DNA from: Doryteuthis pealeii
Taxonomy: Eukaryota > Mollusca > Cephalopoda > Myopsida > Loliginidae
Reading direction: 5' to 3'
DNA: 64,000 nt
Assembly: GCA_023376005.1 (NCBI GenBank)
Contig: CM042157.1
Span: 88,409,754 to 88,473,753, forward strand
Position 1 is the stretch's first letter, and every line of letters starts with the position of its first letter. Below, in pieces: positions 21,531-30,594 of this stretch. Below the pieces are notes generated by a model. It did no database searches, was not told the origin of the DNA, and worked only from the letters and a program-made list of their open reading frames with translations. Both the position numbers and the translations under genes were made by a program.

Positions 21531-22940
21531 TTTTTTTTCTTTTGGGGTTTTCACATCAGCATTAGCTGATGGTCTTTCACTGGAGTCTGAGTGATAGCAA
21601 TTCTCCTCAGGTCTCCAGGACTCTTCTGAGTATTCTGGCAGATTGCAGCAGTGCAGTGATCTGAATGGTATCAATCCTTCCTCTGATTTCCAAACTTTCC
21701 AAACTCTTTTCCAATCCTTTTAGAACCGTTTCAAGTGCACCAACTACAATTGGTATCACTTTCACTTTCATATTCCATAACTTTTTCAGTTCTCTGGCAA
21801 GATCCAGATATTTGTCCATTTTTTCATTTTCCTTCAGCTTCACCCTGTGATCTGCTGGCACTGCAAAATCCACCAGTTGAAAGTTCTTTCTTTTTTGTTT
21901 ATCAACACTAGGTCTGGTCTTCTTTCTGGGATAAGGTGATAAGGTTTTTATTTCAAAGTCCCAGAGAATTTTATGCGTTTCTGTCTCAAGAACAGATTCT
22001 GGTTTATGCATATACCATTTTTTTGTATGGTCAAAATTAAATTTTTTGCACAATTCCCAGTAGATCACCTTCCCAACCCAGTCGTGTCTAGTTTTGTATT
22101 CTCGTTGTGCTAGTTTGCTACATTCGCAGAGTATATGGTTAACAGTCTCATCTCTATTACAACAAAGTCAACATTTACTATTTTGTTGGGTCTTATCAAT
22201 TTTCGCTTTGATGTAGTTTGTCCTTATGGCATTATTTTGTGCAGCAATTATTAATGATTCTGTTTCTCTTTTGAGGTTTTCTTTTCTTAACCATGTCCAA
22301 GTCTTTCCATGTGCAACCTCTTCGATTTGTCGTTTGAAGCGTCCATATAATTGTTTTTCTTCCCATTTTTGTTTTCCAGTCTTTGTTGTTTTTCTGTTTG
22401 TCCATCTGTCACTTCTACTATTGTTGGCCGCCATAAGTAGTTTGTCTTTGCTCTTTCTTGTGTAATTCTCAAGTTGTTGGATTGTGGTTTCTACGCATTC
22501 CTCTATGTTGGCAAGACCTCTTTCCCCTTCCTTTCTTGTCACATAATCTATCTCTATCATCTCTAGGGTGGAGAGCCTTGTGCATGGTCATTAATTTTCT
22601 CGTCCTTTGGTCAATCTGTCTGAGTTCTTCTTTTGTCCATTTTAAGGATGGTCCTGAGTATCTTATAATGGGGACAGCCCAGGTTTTGACTCCTTTAATC
22701 AGATTTCTGCTGTTAAGTTTGGTTTCTAGAAGTTTTCTAGTTCTCCTGAGATATTCTTTTTTAACTTTTCCTTTCATTTATGTCTGCTTAATATTGTCCG
22801 CTTCTAAAATTCCTAAGTATTTGTATCTTTCATTTTCATCAAGTGATTTTATTATTTCCTGATTTGGTAGTTGTATTCCATTCATTAGTTTTCTTTCACC
22901 CTTTTTTATTACAAGCATAGCACATTTTTCGATTCCAAAT

Positions 22941-22942
<2 letters not shown>
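21531..22942 (-). mobile_element. LINE with REL-type endonuclease (R4/Dong-like), 3' 1.4 kb
   Basis: Minus strand, about 470 codons of a LINE ORF with few lesions. In order: end of the RT domain (FGIEKCAML, YKYLGILEAD), thumb/linker (EYLRRTRKLLETKLNSRNL, TRKLMTMHKALHPRDD), KWEEKQLYGRFKR, QNNAIRTNYIKAKIDKTQQ, a CCHC-like knuckle near 22140-22175, then the nuclease domain near 21900 with a PDxxxxxKxxxxQLVDFAVPAD pattern (here RPSVDKQKRKNFQLVDFAVP). Lesions include a stop in the zinc knuckle, a stop before the MKGK start at 22777, and a change at the nuclease PD motif. The 5' part is missing. The whole insert is bounded by (ATT)n on both sides. Clade assignment is by recall of the family. Confidence 0.8.

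Positions 22943-22992
<50 letters not shown>
22943..22992. repeat. (ATT)n microsatellite
   Basis: Flanks the 5' side of the minus-strand LINE and matches the (ATT)n on its 3' side. Confidence 0.95.
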
Positions 22993-22993
<1 letters not shown>

Positions 22994-23440
22994 ACCTGTA
23001 TTCTCATTTAATTAAACTCCAGGTCATATATCGAAAAGCAATGACCGTACATACACAAACTTCAAATAAATTCCGCCTAGTCATCTATAGAGATTTAACA
23101 ATAACTTAACTTTTAAAATCGAACTCGCTAAGTAAGCATAAACATTGATTTTGTTTTCTCTTGTTCGAAACTTTCATCCTAGTCCAATATGTACTCAGAC
23201 AAAAATTAGTAGAAGTACAAGAAGAATTTGGTCGTCTATAGAGCACCGACAAAAAGATTTTCCCCAGTAATTAATATGTAGATAGCCACTCAGCAATTTG
23301 TATCTTTTCCAGAACACGTGATATCATTGGTCGGCGTTCGGAAATAGAACAAACATTTTGTAGCTCGGATTTCAAAGCAGATGTGAGAATTAATGCAAGT
23401 GAGATTTTCTTTTTACCATTTAAACTGTAACTTCGGCGTC
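22993..23440. other. Unique-looking stretch, nothing recognised
   Basis: Moderate AT content, no repeat family and no long open frame. Confidence 0.5.
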
Positions 23441-23496
<56 letters not shown>

Positions 23497-23585
23497 GGGG
23501 TTGTGAGAGAGAAACAGACATTGAGAGACAGAGAGAGAGAGTCAGAGAAAGATGTATATATTTGTATGTGTGTTAGAAACTGATA

Positions 23586-23620
<35 letters not shown>

Positions 23621-23655
23621 TATATAGATAAAGAGAGGTATAGAGAGAGGGGGTG
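23441..23655. repeat. (TA)n, GA and GT microsatellites
   Basis: A TA run to 23494, then GA-rich and (GT)n segments. Confidence 0.9.
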
Positions 23656-23821
23656 AAAGATAGATAGAAAGAGAGAGAGAGAGAATTAATGTAAAGGAAA
23701 TGAACTAGAGAGAGAGAGAGAGAGAGAGAGAGTTAATGTAACAGAATTAACAAGAGAGAGAGAGAGAGTTAATGTAAAAGAAATGAACAAGAGAGAGAGA
23801 GAGAGTTAATGTAAAAGAAAT

Positions 23822-23858
<37 letters not shown>

Positions 23859-23876
23859 AATGTAAAGGAAATGAAC

Positions 23877-23925
<49 letters not shown>

Positions 23926-23930
23926 ACAAA
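23656..23930. repeat. Compound (GA)n minisatellite, second locus
   Basis: Same spacer as at 4290-5005 (TTAATGTAAAAGAAATGAAC) between GA runs, four or five times. Confidence 0.85.
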
Positions 23931-24095
23931 GAGAAAAAGAGAGAGAAAGAGAGTGGGATAGAGAGAATGTGCCTGTGTCTGTATAAAGATACACCTGTAT
24001 CAGATTAACTTTTACCATCTTTTTGCCGTTCGACCTCGCAATCTTTTTTCAAAATATTTATGTAGTTGTGTAAATATAGAATTCTTTCTAATCTG

Positions 24096-24320
24096 ATAAA
24101 AAAAAGAAAAAAAGAAAAAAGAAAAAAAAAAGAAAAAAAGAAAAAAAAAAAAAGAAAAGAAAAAAGAAACCAATTACGCAGATCTTCTATTTTTCCAGTT
24201 TTGTTGTTTTGTTTTATTTTATTTTGTTTTGTTTTTTTATTTATTCATTTTTTTTTTTTTTTTTTTTTATTTATTCATTTTTTTTTTTTTTTCATTTTGT
24301 TTTTTTCTTCAATCCTTTTT
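24096..24320. repeat. Poly(A)-rich then poly(T)-rich tract
   Basis: AAAAAG-type run to 24168, then TTTTTATTTATTCATTTT repeats. Weak foldback potential. The flanks (23931-24095 and 24321-24576) hold nothing recognised. Confidence 0.8.
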
Positions 24321-24576
24321 CAGACAAGGATTGGACGGCAGATATTTCCAGACATATTTTCACCTTATTTTTAGTTGAGGCTGAGGATTTATACAATTTT
24401 TACTTTTGACACACGTCAGGGAAAACTGAAAGTATATTTTAATCTTGCCAATTTCCACAGCATAAAAAAAAAAAAACATTTAAACTCTTTTTTATTTCTC
24501 TGTATTTTTCTTCTTTTTTTTTCAATTAAAGATATCACAGCATTACTGGAAAGTTTATTCAAAATTTAATCTTGTT

Positions 24577-24816
24577 TCGGTACTAATGCAGAATAGCGCG
24601 CAAGAGATAAAATAGATAAAAACAGATTACGTAAAAAAAGCATTACATTTCACGGAAATACCTGAAATATTTGAGACACCAGGATTAGGGTTAGGGTAAG
24701 GGTTAATGTTAGGATTAGGCTACTTAGGGACTTTCTGTAATCCAATTCTATTTATACGTAAAATTCTATTTTAATGATATTATCTCTAGCACATTATCCT
24801 GCATTTGTACACAAAT
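24577..24816. mobile_element. TIR element with (TTAGGG)n-like core, copy 1
   Basis: Left inverted repeat starts GGTACTAATGCAGAATAGCG. The right end reads in reverse GTACAAATGCAGGATAATG. Between them, at 24680-24720, lies GATTAGGGTTAGGGTAAGGG-type telomere-like repeat. A second, longer copy of the right part is at 25896-26280. Confidence 0.65.
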
Positions 24817-24827
24817 TAATACAGATA

Positions 24828-24947
24828 TTTTGATATTAATGCAGAATAGCCCGCAAGAAATAATATCATTAGATTATGTATAAAAAGCATTAGTATTAAT
24901 GCAGAATAGCGTGCAAAAGATTATATCATTAGATTACGTATAAAAAG
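24828..24947. repeat. 60-bp tandem repeat derived from the TIR, left part
   Basis: Unit contains AATGCAGAATAGCGCGCAAG, ATATCATTAGATTACGTA and TAAAAAGCATT. Two units here and about three more at 25884-26065 are in phase once the LINE is removed. Confidence 0.85.
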
Positions 24948-25883
24948 AAATTTCTTTGACATCGCCGCTGGAGTCCTTCAAGGAGACACACTGGCACCAT
25001 ATATATTTATAATATGCCTAGACTACGTACTCCGAACATCATTAGATACCATAAAAGAAAAAGGTTTCACACTAAAAAAGGCAAGAAGCAGGCGATATCC
25101 CACACAATCAATCACAGATGCGGACTATGCTGATGACCTTGCACTTCTTACAGATACACCGGCACAGGCTGAATCACTGCTACATAGCGTAGAGGAGACA
25201 GCAAAGAATATCGGCCTCTATGTGAACTCCGGTAAAACAGAGTTCATGAATTTCAAAAATAAAGGAAACATCTCCACACTCGACGGCAAGCCTCTTAAGC
25301 CAGTAGAACAATTCACATACCTAGGTGGTAATATCTCCTCCACAGAAAGCGATGTTAATACACGGATAGCAAAGGCATGGTCGGCCACAAATAGATTATC
25401 AGTCATATGGAGGTCCGATCTCCCTGGCAAGCTGAAGCGACAGTTCTTCCAGGCTGTGGTTGTGTCAGTGCTGCTGTATGGCTGCACCACCTGGACCCTG
25501 ACAAAGCGTCTTGAGAATAAGCTAGATGGGAGCTGCACAAGAATGCTGCGTGCAGTCTTGAATAAGTCGTGGAAACAGCACCCCACAAGGAAACAGCTGT
25601 ACAGTCACCTGCCCCCGATCTCACAAACTATCCGAGTGAGACGGACAAGGCATGCAGGACACTGCTGGAGAAGCAGGGATGAACTCATAAGCGACGTTCT
25701 CCTGTGGAAGCCAACACATGGACATGCAAGTGTGGGGCGCCCAGCAAGGACCTACATTGACCAGTTATGTGAAGATGCTGGCTGCTCCGCAGAGGAGCTT
25801 ACAGGTGTAATGAATGATAGGGAGGGTTGGCGAAAGATTGTCATGGATACCCGTGCTGCATGCGCGACATGATGATGATGATG
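24948..25883 (+). mobile_element. LINE insertion, 5'-truncated, with 12-bp TSD
   Basis: The sequence ACGTATAAAAAG lies immediately before (24936-24947) and after (25884-25895) the insert. The insert ends in TGATGATGATGATG after the ORF stop. It split a unit of the 60-bp tandem array. The ORF has no lesion, so the copy looks young compared with the other LINE pieces here. The same family appears at 6365-6864. Confidence 0.9.
24949..25872 (+). CDS. LINE reverse transcriptase, C-terminal 307 codons (no start)
   Basis: An uninterrupted frame enters at the truncation point and runs to TGA at 25870-25872. It starts inside the RT palm: GVLQGDTLAP at codons 8-17, then the catalytic YADD box (ADYADDLALL) at about codon 63, then FTYLGGNISS, the thumb and the tail LLYGCTTWTLTKRLENKLD, LPPISQTIRVRRTRHAGHC and GRPARTYIDQL. 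Missing are the endonuclease domain and RT motifs upstream of GVLQG, so the product could not be a complete enzyme. I leave the LINE clade open; the TGA-repeat 3' tail would fit an RTE-like group. The first ATG in frame is 25222, but it lies after the catalytic box and is not a meaningful start. Confidence 0.85.
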   Translation, partial: NFFDIAAGVLQGDTLAPYIFIICLDYVLRTSLDTIKEKGFTLKKARSRRYPTQSITDADYADDLALLTDTPAQAESLLHSVEETAKNIGLYVNSGKTEFMNFKNKGNISTLDGKPLKPVEQFTYLGGNISSTESDVNTRIAKAWSATNRLSVIWRSDLPGKLKRQFFQAVVVSVLLYGCTTWTLTKRLENKLDGSCTRMLRAVLNKSWKQHPTRKQLYSHLPPISQTIRVRRTRHAGHCWRSRDELISDVLLWKPTHGHASVGRPARTYIDQLCEDAGCSAEELTGVMNDREGWRKIVMDTRAACAT

Positions 25884-26065
25884 ACGTATAAAAAGCATTA
25901 GTATTAATGCAGAATAGCGCGCAAGAGATAATATCACTAGATTACGTATAAAAAGCATTGGTACTAATGCAGAATAGCGCACACGAGATAATATCATTAG
26001 ATTACGTATAAAAAGCATTGGTACTAATGCAGAATAGCGCGCAAGAGATAATATCATTAGGTGAC
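25884..26065. repeat. 60-bp tandem repeat derived from the TIR, right part
   Basis: Three 60-bp units starting ACGTATAAAAAGCATTRGTA, with few differences between units. Confidence 0.9.
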
Positions 26066-26285
26066 CTATAGAAAGCAATCCATTTCATTAGATTTCACGA
26101 AATCCCTGAAACCTTTGAGACACTAGGATTAGGGTTAGGGTTAGTTTTAGGCTTTTTGTTTAGAGTTAGTGTTAGCGTTACCGTTAGGCTACTCTGGGAA
26201 TTTCCGTAATCTAATGCTATCTTTATGTAAAATGCGATTCTAATGATATTATATCTTGCGCGCTATTCTGCTTTTGTACCCTTGA
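26066..26285. mobile_element. TIR element with (TTAGGG)n-like core, copy 2
   Basis: Continues from the last 60-bp unit (which serves as its left TIR). It has a GATTAGGGTTAGGGTTAG core near 26128-26150 and ends in the inverted sequence TTGCGCGCTATTCTGC. Confidence 0.65.
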
Positions 26286-26495
26286 TCTTTTTTAAATTTC
26301 TTTTCATACTGTGTGTGTTTGTTTTAATTGAATCCTTTTTTATCATTCAATGCAAATTTATTCTGAACTTTTATAATATTTGTCCTGATTTTAGCAGATT
26401 AATTTACATAAAGATTATTTAAAATCTATCTCAGGGGAGATGTACATAGAAGCAGATTTAAAGTTTACGTTTATATTAATGCATAAAGACACTCA

Positions 26496-26530
26496 CTCAC
26501 ACACACACACACACACACACAGAGAGAGAG
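26496..26530. repeat. (CA)n then (GA)n microsatellite
   Basis: Short compound dinucleotide repeat just before a PLE-type terminal fragment. 26286-26495 holds nothing recognised. Confidence 0.9.
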
Positions 26531-26534
26531 AAGA

Positions 26535-26690
26535 GTTCGAAAAGAAGGTTCCCGAGTCCGACAAGAAATACCTGAAGAAGGCCGGAGGGTATATCTGCCG
26601 AAACGTTGTACAAATAACAATGAAGATGGGGACAATAGTCCGAATAACGCAGATAATACAAATCAGAATCTGTTCTGAAAAACGAGACTT
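26535..26690 (+). mobile_element. PLE-type terminal repeat fragment
   Basis: Same sequence family as 7766-7935 in the opposite orientation, sharing GTTCCCGAGTCCGACAAG, the hammerhead-like core and a downstream segment GACAATAGTCCGAATAACGC. Confidence 0.6.
26569..26610 (+). ncRNA. Hammerhead-like fold, weak stem II
   Basis: TAC/GTA stem I, core CTGAAGA at 26572-26578, stem II limited to GGC/GCC, GAAA at 26600-26603, ACGT as minimal stem III, U17. It is the counterpart of 7829-7872 and more decayed in stem II. Confidence 0.4.
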
Positions 26691-26845
26691 GTAAATATCT
26701 CTAGAATTTTGAGATAACGTATTGATTTTGTTTCTTCGTTTAATGGCATATCAATCTTTGGGGGTTATTTAATACCAAATCTATCTGAACAGTATTGGTT
26801 CTATTTAACCAATGGAAAGATGATAGAGTCCATACTTAAATCATT

Positions 26846-27085
26846 GTGTCTGCTCGTCTGAAAACCAATTATTGGGAAAACGGGACATTTTGGCGCAATT
26901 CTATCTAAGATAACTCACTGCTTCTTTTTCCCGCCGATGTAAATGCAAAAATTGGTTATCGAGTAATTTTTGATTGTTCTAGACGAATTATGGGAACTTT
27001 TTTGCTATGAGAATTTAGAAGATTTTCACATCTCACCCACGGTTATCTGCCCAGTATTTTACTCTTTCTAAATCAAATAAAGACC
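26846..27085 (+). repeat. Interspersed repeat E, copy 3 (diverged)
   Basis: Shares the start TGTGTCTGCTCGTCTGAAAA and the GGACATTTTGG and CCCGCCGATG blocks with the copies at 14697 and 17324. Confidence 0.6.
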
Positions 27086-27329
27086 ATAAACAAGTAAGTA
27101 GTAGATTAACGTGGCGCTGCTACAAAAAATGACCAATCAGACGAAAGAAAACGGATAGATTTTTTAGAACGTATAAGAAAACTATTAAAAAAAAAATTCT
27201 TAGATGATCTCTCATTTATATTTTGCTTATTTTAAGGGTTTAACTAGTTTTGTCCAGAAGATAAGCGGCTAATACTCTGCTTTAAAACCAATGAAAACAA
27301 GCACCTTTTAATTGTATATTTCCTCATAA

Positions 27330-27356
27330 CACATACACACACACACACACACACAT

Positions 27357-27434
<78 letters not shown>
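27330..27434. repeat. (CA)n-(TA)n microsatellite
   Basis: Borders the left arm of a large inverted repeat. Confidence 0.95.
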
Positions 27435-27438
<4 letters not shown>

Positions 27439-27472
27439 TGAACAAAAGTATTAAGACAATGTATGTTGTTTA

Positions 27473-27511
27473 TTCTCAACTAGTTTCGACCTTAGGTCAT
27501 CTTCAGGAGAA
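27473..27511 (-). ncRNA. Hammerhead ribozyme-like fold, left arm
   Basis: Minus strand: TTCTC/GAGAA stem I (5 bp), core CTGAAGA, one extra T, stem II GACC/GGTC with loop TAA, GAAA, palindromic stem III ACTAGT, U17. All invariant core bases are present. Confidence 0.6.
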
Positions 27512-28413
27512 AATTTCTTATTTGAAGAAATTGTTGATAGATTATTAGAAAGGGAGCATTATAGAAGAATTATAAAAGTTCAAGTGTTTTTGTGGGTTTA
27601 ACATGCTGTTAAAATCCGGGTAGGCGAATGTGTTTAATAGTAGCATGTCCATTTGTTCCTCTATGAGGTAGGTTATTTTTTAGATGCTCTTATATATGTG
27701 AGGGAGGGGTTCATGGGAGTTGTGTGTATAACTGTATGTGTATACATATAATGTATGTGTGTTTACATATATGTGTGTGAGTGTGAGCGTGTGTCTGTAT
27801 CACGGTACTGTGCGCGTGACTTCTAGATTTTTAATTGGGTCAAGAGTGGCTTGTTTGATGCGTGGTGGTCAGTCTTTGTTTATTTAGGTGACATCTGCCA
27901 CCCTCGTAGGTGTAGACAGGTTTATTGCCCGATGTTAAAGAGGACCTGTTTTTTTATTAAAGCCGTACGGATGAAAGCTTTTTAACATTTATATCCATCT
28001 GTATATATATATATATTATATATATATATTATATATATATATATATAATGTGTTAATAGTAGCATGTCCATTTGTTCCATGAAGAACCTCTATGAGTTGG
28101 GTTATTTTTTTAATGCTCTTATATATGTGAGGGACGGTTCATGGGAGTTGTGTGTATGACTATATGTGTATACATATAAATGTATGTGTGTGTTTACATA
28201 TACGTGTGTGAATGTGAGTGCGTGTCATTTAATATAAGAGCATTAAAAAATAACCCAACGCATAGAGGTTTTTCACGGAACAAATGGACATGCTACTATT
28301 AAACACACTCGTCTACCCGGATTTTAATAGCATGTCAAACTCACAAAAACACTTCAACTTTTATAATGTTCCCTTTCTAATAATCTATCAACAATTTCTT
28401 CAAATAAGAAATT

Positions 28414-28452
28414 TTCTCCTGACGATGACTTAAGGTCGAAACTAGTTGAGAA
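28414..28452 (+). ncRNA. Hammerhead ribozyme-like fold, right arm
   Basis: Mirror copy of 27473-27511. TTCTC at 28414-28418 pairs with GAGAA at 28448-28452. Core CTGACGA at 28419-28425 (N7 = C is allowed), stem II GACT/GGTC (G-U pair kept), GAAA, stem III ACTAGT, U17. Both differences from the left copy keep the fold. Confidence 0.6.
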
Positions 28453-28501
28453 TAAACAACATACAAGAAATATTCCTGATTGTCTTAATACTTTTTGTTC
28501 A

Positions 28502-28542
<41 letters not shown>

Positions 28543-28571
28543 GATAGGAGGATTGAAGTAAAATCCGACAG

Positions 28572-28742
28572 TATGAGGTAAGGTAGAAGGAAAAGTGGAC
28601 AAAAAATAATGACTCAAACAAGTAGAAGTAGGAGAGAAATAGAAAGAAAGAAAGAGAAATAAAGAAGAACGAAATATTTATCTCATACTTCTACTTGTTT
28701 GAGTCATTTTTTTTTGTCCACTTTTCCTTTTACCTTACCTCA
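28572..28742. repeat. Inverted repeat, arms ~60 bp
   Basis: Left arm 28572-28634 (GAGGTAAGGTAGAAGGAAAA...) and right arm 28683-28742 are inverted copies around a GAAA-rich loop. Both sides border (TA)n. Confidence 0.8.
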
Positions 28743-28763
28743 TATATATATATATATAATATA

Positions 28764-28805
<42 letters not shown>

Positions 28806-28841
28806 AGAAAGTTTGTAGAAAAAAAACAAGATGTTAAAAGT

Positions 28842-28894
28842 TTTGCTGACAGAAATCTGTTTCGACTAATATGAAGAGGTCTTTATCAAAGCAA
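28842..28894 (-). ncRNA. Hammerhead relic, stems kept, core mutated
   Basis: Minus strand: stem I TTGCT/AGCAA, core TTGATAA in place of CTGATGA, a GACC helix whose partner here has changed, GAAA, stem III ACAGA/TCTGT with a TT loop, C17. Loss of C3 and G8 would be expected to abolish cleavage. Confidence 0.45.
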
Positions 28895-29361
28895 CATTGT
28901 AAACGGAAAGACGAAATAAATATATCGTTAATCACGAGGCACAGAACGCTCTCGATCAGAACCGAAATTTTCAAAAATTGGAATTGTTTAAATTATATCA
29001 CCGGAGGCTAAAATTTCGAATATAATAAGGATCCCGACACTACGAATTTGTCATCATTACTGATTCCTGAAACTTTCCATCTTCATCAATTGTACTGTTG
29101 GACTTATTATATTTTTAAACTTTCTTTTGTAACCGGAACATTTTCCGGAACTTTTTGATATTTATATACACTTTTACTTCAAACTCTTTTGAGCTTTTTT
29201 AATGATAAAAATGCTTATAATTTTTTAAAATAAAATTTATTTTATTTTTAACATAGAATACGCATTTTTCTTTTTAAATTTTTGAAAATTTCGGTCCTGA
29301 TCGAGAGCGTTCTGTCACTCGTGATTAACGATATATTTATTTCGTCTTTCCGTTTACAATG

Positions 29362-29412
29362 TTGCTTTGATAAAGACCTCTTCATATGGTCGAAACAGAT
29401 TTCTGTCAGCAA
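29362..29412 (+). ncRNA. Hammerhead relic, stems kept, core mutated
   Basis: Stem I TTGCT (29362-29366) with AGCAA (29408-29412); core TTGATAA at 29367-29373; stem II GACC/GGTC (29375-29378, 29388-29391); GAAA at 29392-29395; stem III ACAGA/TCTGT; C17 at 29407. Same two core substitutions as the left arm. Confidence 0.5.
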
Positions 29413-29479
29413 AACTATTAACATCTTGTTTTTTCTACAAACTTTCTACACATATTGTCGGATTCATATCCATTTTACC

Positions 29480-29484
<5 letters not shown>

Positions 29485-29526
<42 letters not shown>
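29485..29526. repeat. (TA)n microsatellite
   Basis: Separates two inverted repeats. Confidence 0.95.
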
Positions 29527-29531
<5 letters not shown>

Positions 29532-29699
29532 CTTTGGTGCGGTACCAAGTTTCTTGGTACAAGGTGATTCTAGGTGGGTCCTAATTCTCTACCAGTAGTT
29601 TGTTGTAGAGTTCAGGTTCCGTATGAGAGCTCAATGTTTAATTATTGTAAACAGAGCAAAGTTATTTGGGAAGAAAAGGCCTTAAATACCATGGGTATC

Positions 29700-29753
29700 G
29701 TGGTTATGGACCATTTCCACTCACGAGTATGCTCACGAGCTTCTTCAGACCAC
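29700..29753 (-). ncRNA. Hammerhead ribozyme-like fold, left arm of palindrome
   Basis: Minus strand: stem I GTGGT/ACCAC, core CTGAAGA, long stem-loop II, GAAA, stem III ATGG/CCAT around one T, A17. Mirror of 29775-29828. Confidence 0.55.
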
Positions 29754-29774
29754 TGATATATTTTCGTCTTTCCA

Positions 29775-29828
29775 GTGGTCTGAAGAAGCTCGTGAGCATA
29801 CTCGCGAGTGGAAATGGTCCATAACCAC
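29775..29828 (+). ncRNA. Hammerhead ribozyme-like fold, right arm of palindrome
   Basis: Stem I GTGGT (29775-29779) with ACCAC (29824-29828); core CTGAAGA at 29780-29786; stem II CTCG/CGAG at about 29789-29792 and 29805-29808, plus a G-U pair; GAAA at 29811-29814; stem III ATGG/CCAT; A17 at 29823 (GUA/AUA-type cleavage site). The base of stem II is imperfect. Confidence 0.55.
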
Positions 29829-29859
29829 GATACCCATGGTATTTAAGGCCTTTTATTCC

Positions 29860-29901
<42 letters not shown>

Positions 29902-29959
29902 AATCTTAGTAATTTATAGATATTACATTATATTATGTCACATTATATTATTCTGATAC

Positions 29960-29999
<40 letters not shown>

Positions 30000-30002
<3 letters not shown>

Positions 30003-30594
30003 TATATGACACGTTTTCATTACACATTATGTATGCATGTGTCTATGTATCCAAATGTGGATGATAGATATATGCATTTTCTAAGAGAAAACTTCTAATC
30101 TTTATATATATTTTTATCAACCATTTATATTTTACAGCTTTCATTAATTAATTTTTCCTCGTTTTCAAATTTCATTCTGTTTGTCACGTGTGGCGATATT
30201 TATCGTGTCATGATCAAAGGATCAAGAACAATTATAAAATTAATTGCGAATATTTAATGTTCATTTCTAACATTATAGCGACTGATAGTTTTTAACACAT
30301 TTTCCGGTTTTAACTACACATATTCCGTTATTAAAATCTCTCGGTGTTTGCATAAATGAATTTTTATCAAAGATAATTTAAAATGGCCAATGCTACACAG
30401 TTATTGATTATTTAACAGTTTTGTAATCCAATAAATGCTTTATACTTAAGGGAATCACTTTTTTTTTCTTTTTTCCGTGTTCATTTTCGGGTCGGTATGT
30501 GGGAAAACGCTTTAAAAAGTCGGCATAAAAATGCCAGCAATTTCTACTTTAATGTTTAAATTTCGTTTAATGTAAAGATATTAAACGTTGAAAA
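30000..30594. other. No assigned feature
   Basis: AT-rich sequence with no recognised family or frame. Confidence 0.5.

Larger units (their letters stand above)
27437..28503. mobile_element. Large inverted repeat with hammerhead folds (PLE-like), arms ~225-265 bp
   Basis: The left arm 27437-27660 and right arm 28235-28503 are inverted copies. Between them a ~150-bp block (TTGTTCC..., then GTGTGTATGACTATATGTG) is present as a direct duplicate (27650-27790 and 28070-28215), together with a (TA)n tract. Both arms end at (TA)n. This suggests two head-to-head copies of a retroelement end. Confidence 0.75.
28803..29455. mobile_element. Large inverted repeat, arms ~175 bp, with hammerhead relics
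   Basis: Left arm 28803-28977 and right arm 29273-29455 are inverted copies. The ~295-bp loop is AT-rich with no feature. Each arm carries a hammerhead-like fold whose core has lost key bases. Confidence 0.8.
29664..29864. mobile_element. Near-perfect palindrome, arms ~92 bp, hammerhead in each arm
   Basis: Left arm 29664-29755 and right arm 29772-29864 are inverted copies with few differences around a 16-bp loop. Further (TA)n tracts follow at 29866-29899 and 29964-29999. Confidence 0.85.
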
